A DNA stretch of 7,015 nucleotides, taken from the NCBI GenBank assembly GCA_029288095.1, contig JARFPW010000178.1:1-7015 (forward strand), written 5' to 3'. The notes under the pieces were generated by a model. It was not told the DNA's origin, made no database searches, and saw nothing but the letters and a program-made list of their open reading frames with translations. This document shows, in pieces, positions 6,612 to 7,015 of the stretch (position 1 is the first letter of the stretch; every line of letters starts with the position of its first letter). This DNA is from Gemmatimonadota bacterium (GTDB taxonomy: Bacteria; Gemmatimonadota; Gemmatimonadetes; Palauibacterales; Palauibacteraceae). The position numbers and the translations under genes are program-made.

Positions 6612-7015
<404 letters not shown>

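Overview
The window is GC-rich bacterial DNA in which every supported gene lies on the minus strand, so it reads biologically from right to left. In that order it holds: the 3' end of a 23S rRNA gene, a short spacer, a 5S rRNA gene, a strong rRNA-type terminator hairpin, a two-gene operon (an enoyl-CoA hydratase/isomerase-family protein, then a single-chain NDP-forming acyl-CoA synthetase), a SusC-style TonB-dependent outer-membrane receptor with an N-terminal carboxypeptidase-regulatory-like domain, and the first 44 codons of a small secreted protein that runs off the left edge.

Organism: the TonB-dependent receptor implies a didermic (Gram-negative-type) bacterium. Receptors with a carboxypeptidase-regulatory-like domain before the plug are common in Bacteroidota and Gemmatimonadota. 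The textbook Shine-Dalgarno sequences here (AGGAGGT and TGGAGGA) and the high GC argue against Bacteroidota. My best guess is Gemmatimonadota or a similar high-GC phylum, with modest confidence. The 404 nt of 23S and the whole 5S are enough to settle this by database placement.

How the parts work together: the hydratase stop codon and the ligase GTG start overlap as GTGA, which implies translational coupling and a shared pathway. The ligase would activate a carboxylic acid to its CoA thioester, and the hydratase would act on an enoyl-CoA. The same pair, in the same order, is known for ferulate-type side-chain catabolism (ferB-ferA of Sphingobium), but fatty or other organic acids fit equally well. 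The receptor and the secreted protein are separate units, each with its own intergenic gap, RBS and possible regulatory elements. No sequence evidence ties the receptor's substrate to the operon.

I found no mobile element, CRISPR array, tRNA or clearly new system. The items most worth a second look are the coupled hydratase/ligase pair, its position about 120 nt behind an rRNA terminator, and a perfect 7-2-7 inverted repeat upstream of the receptor.
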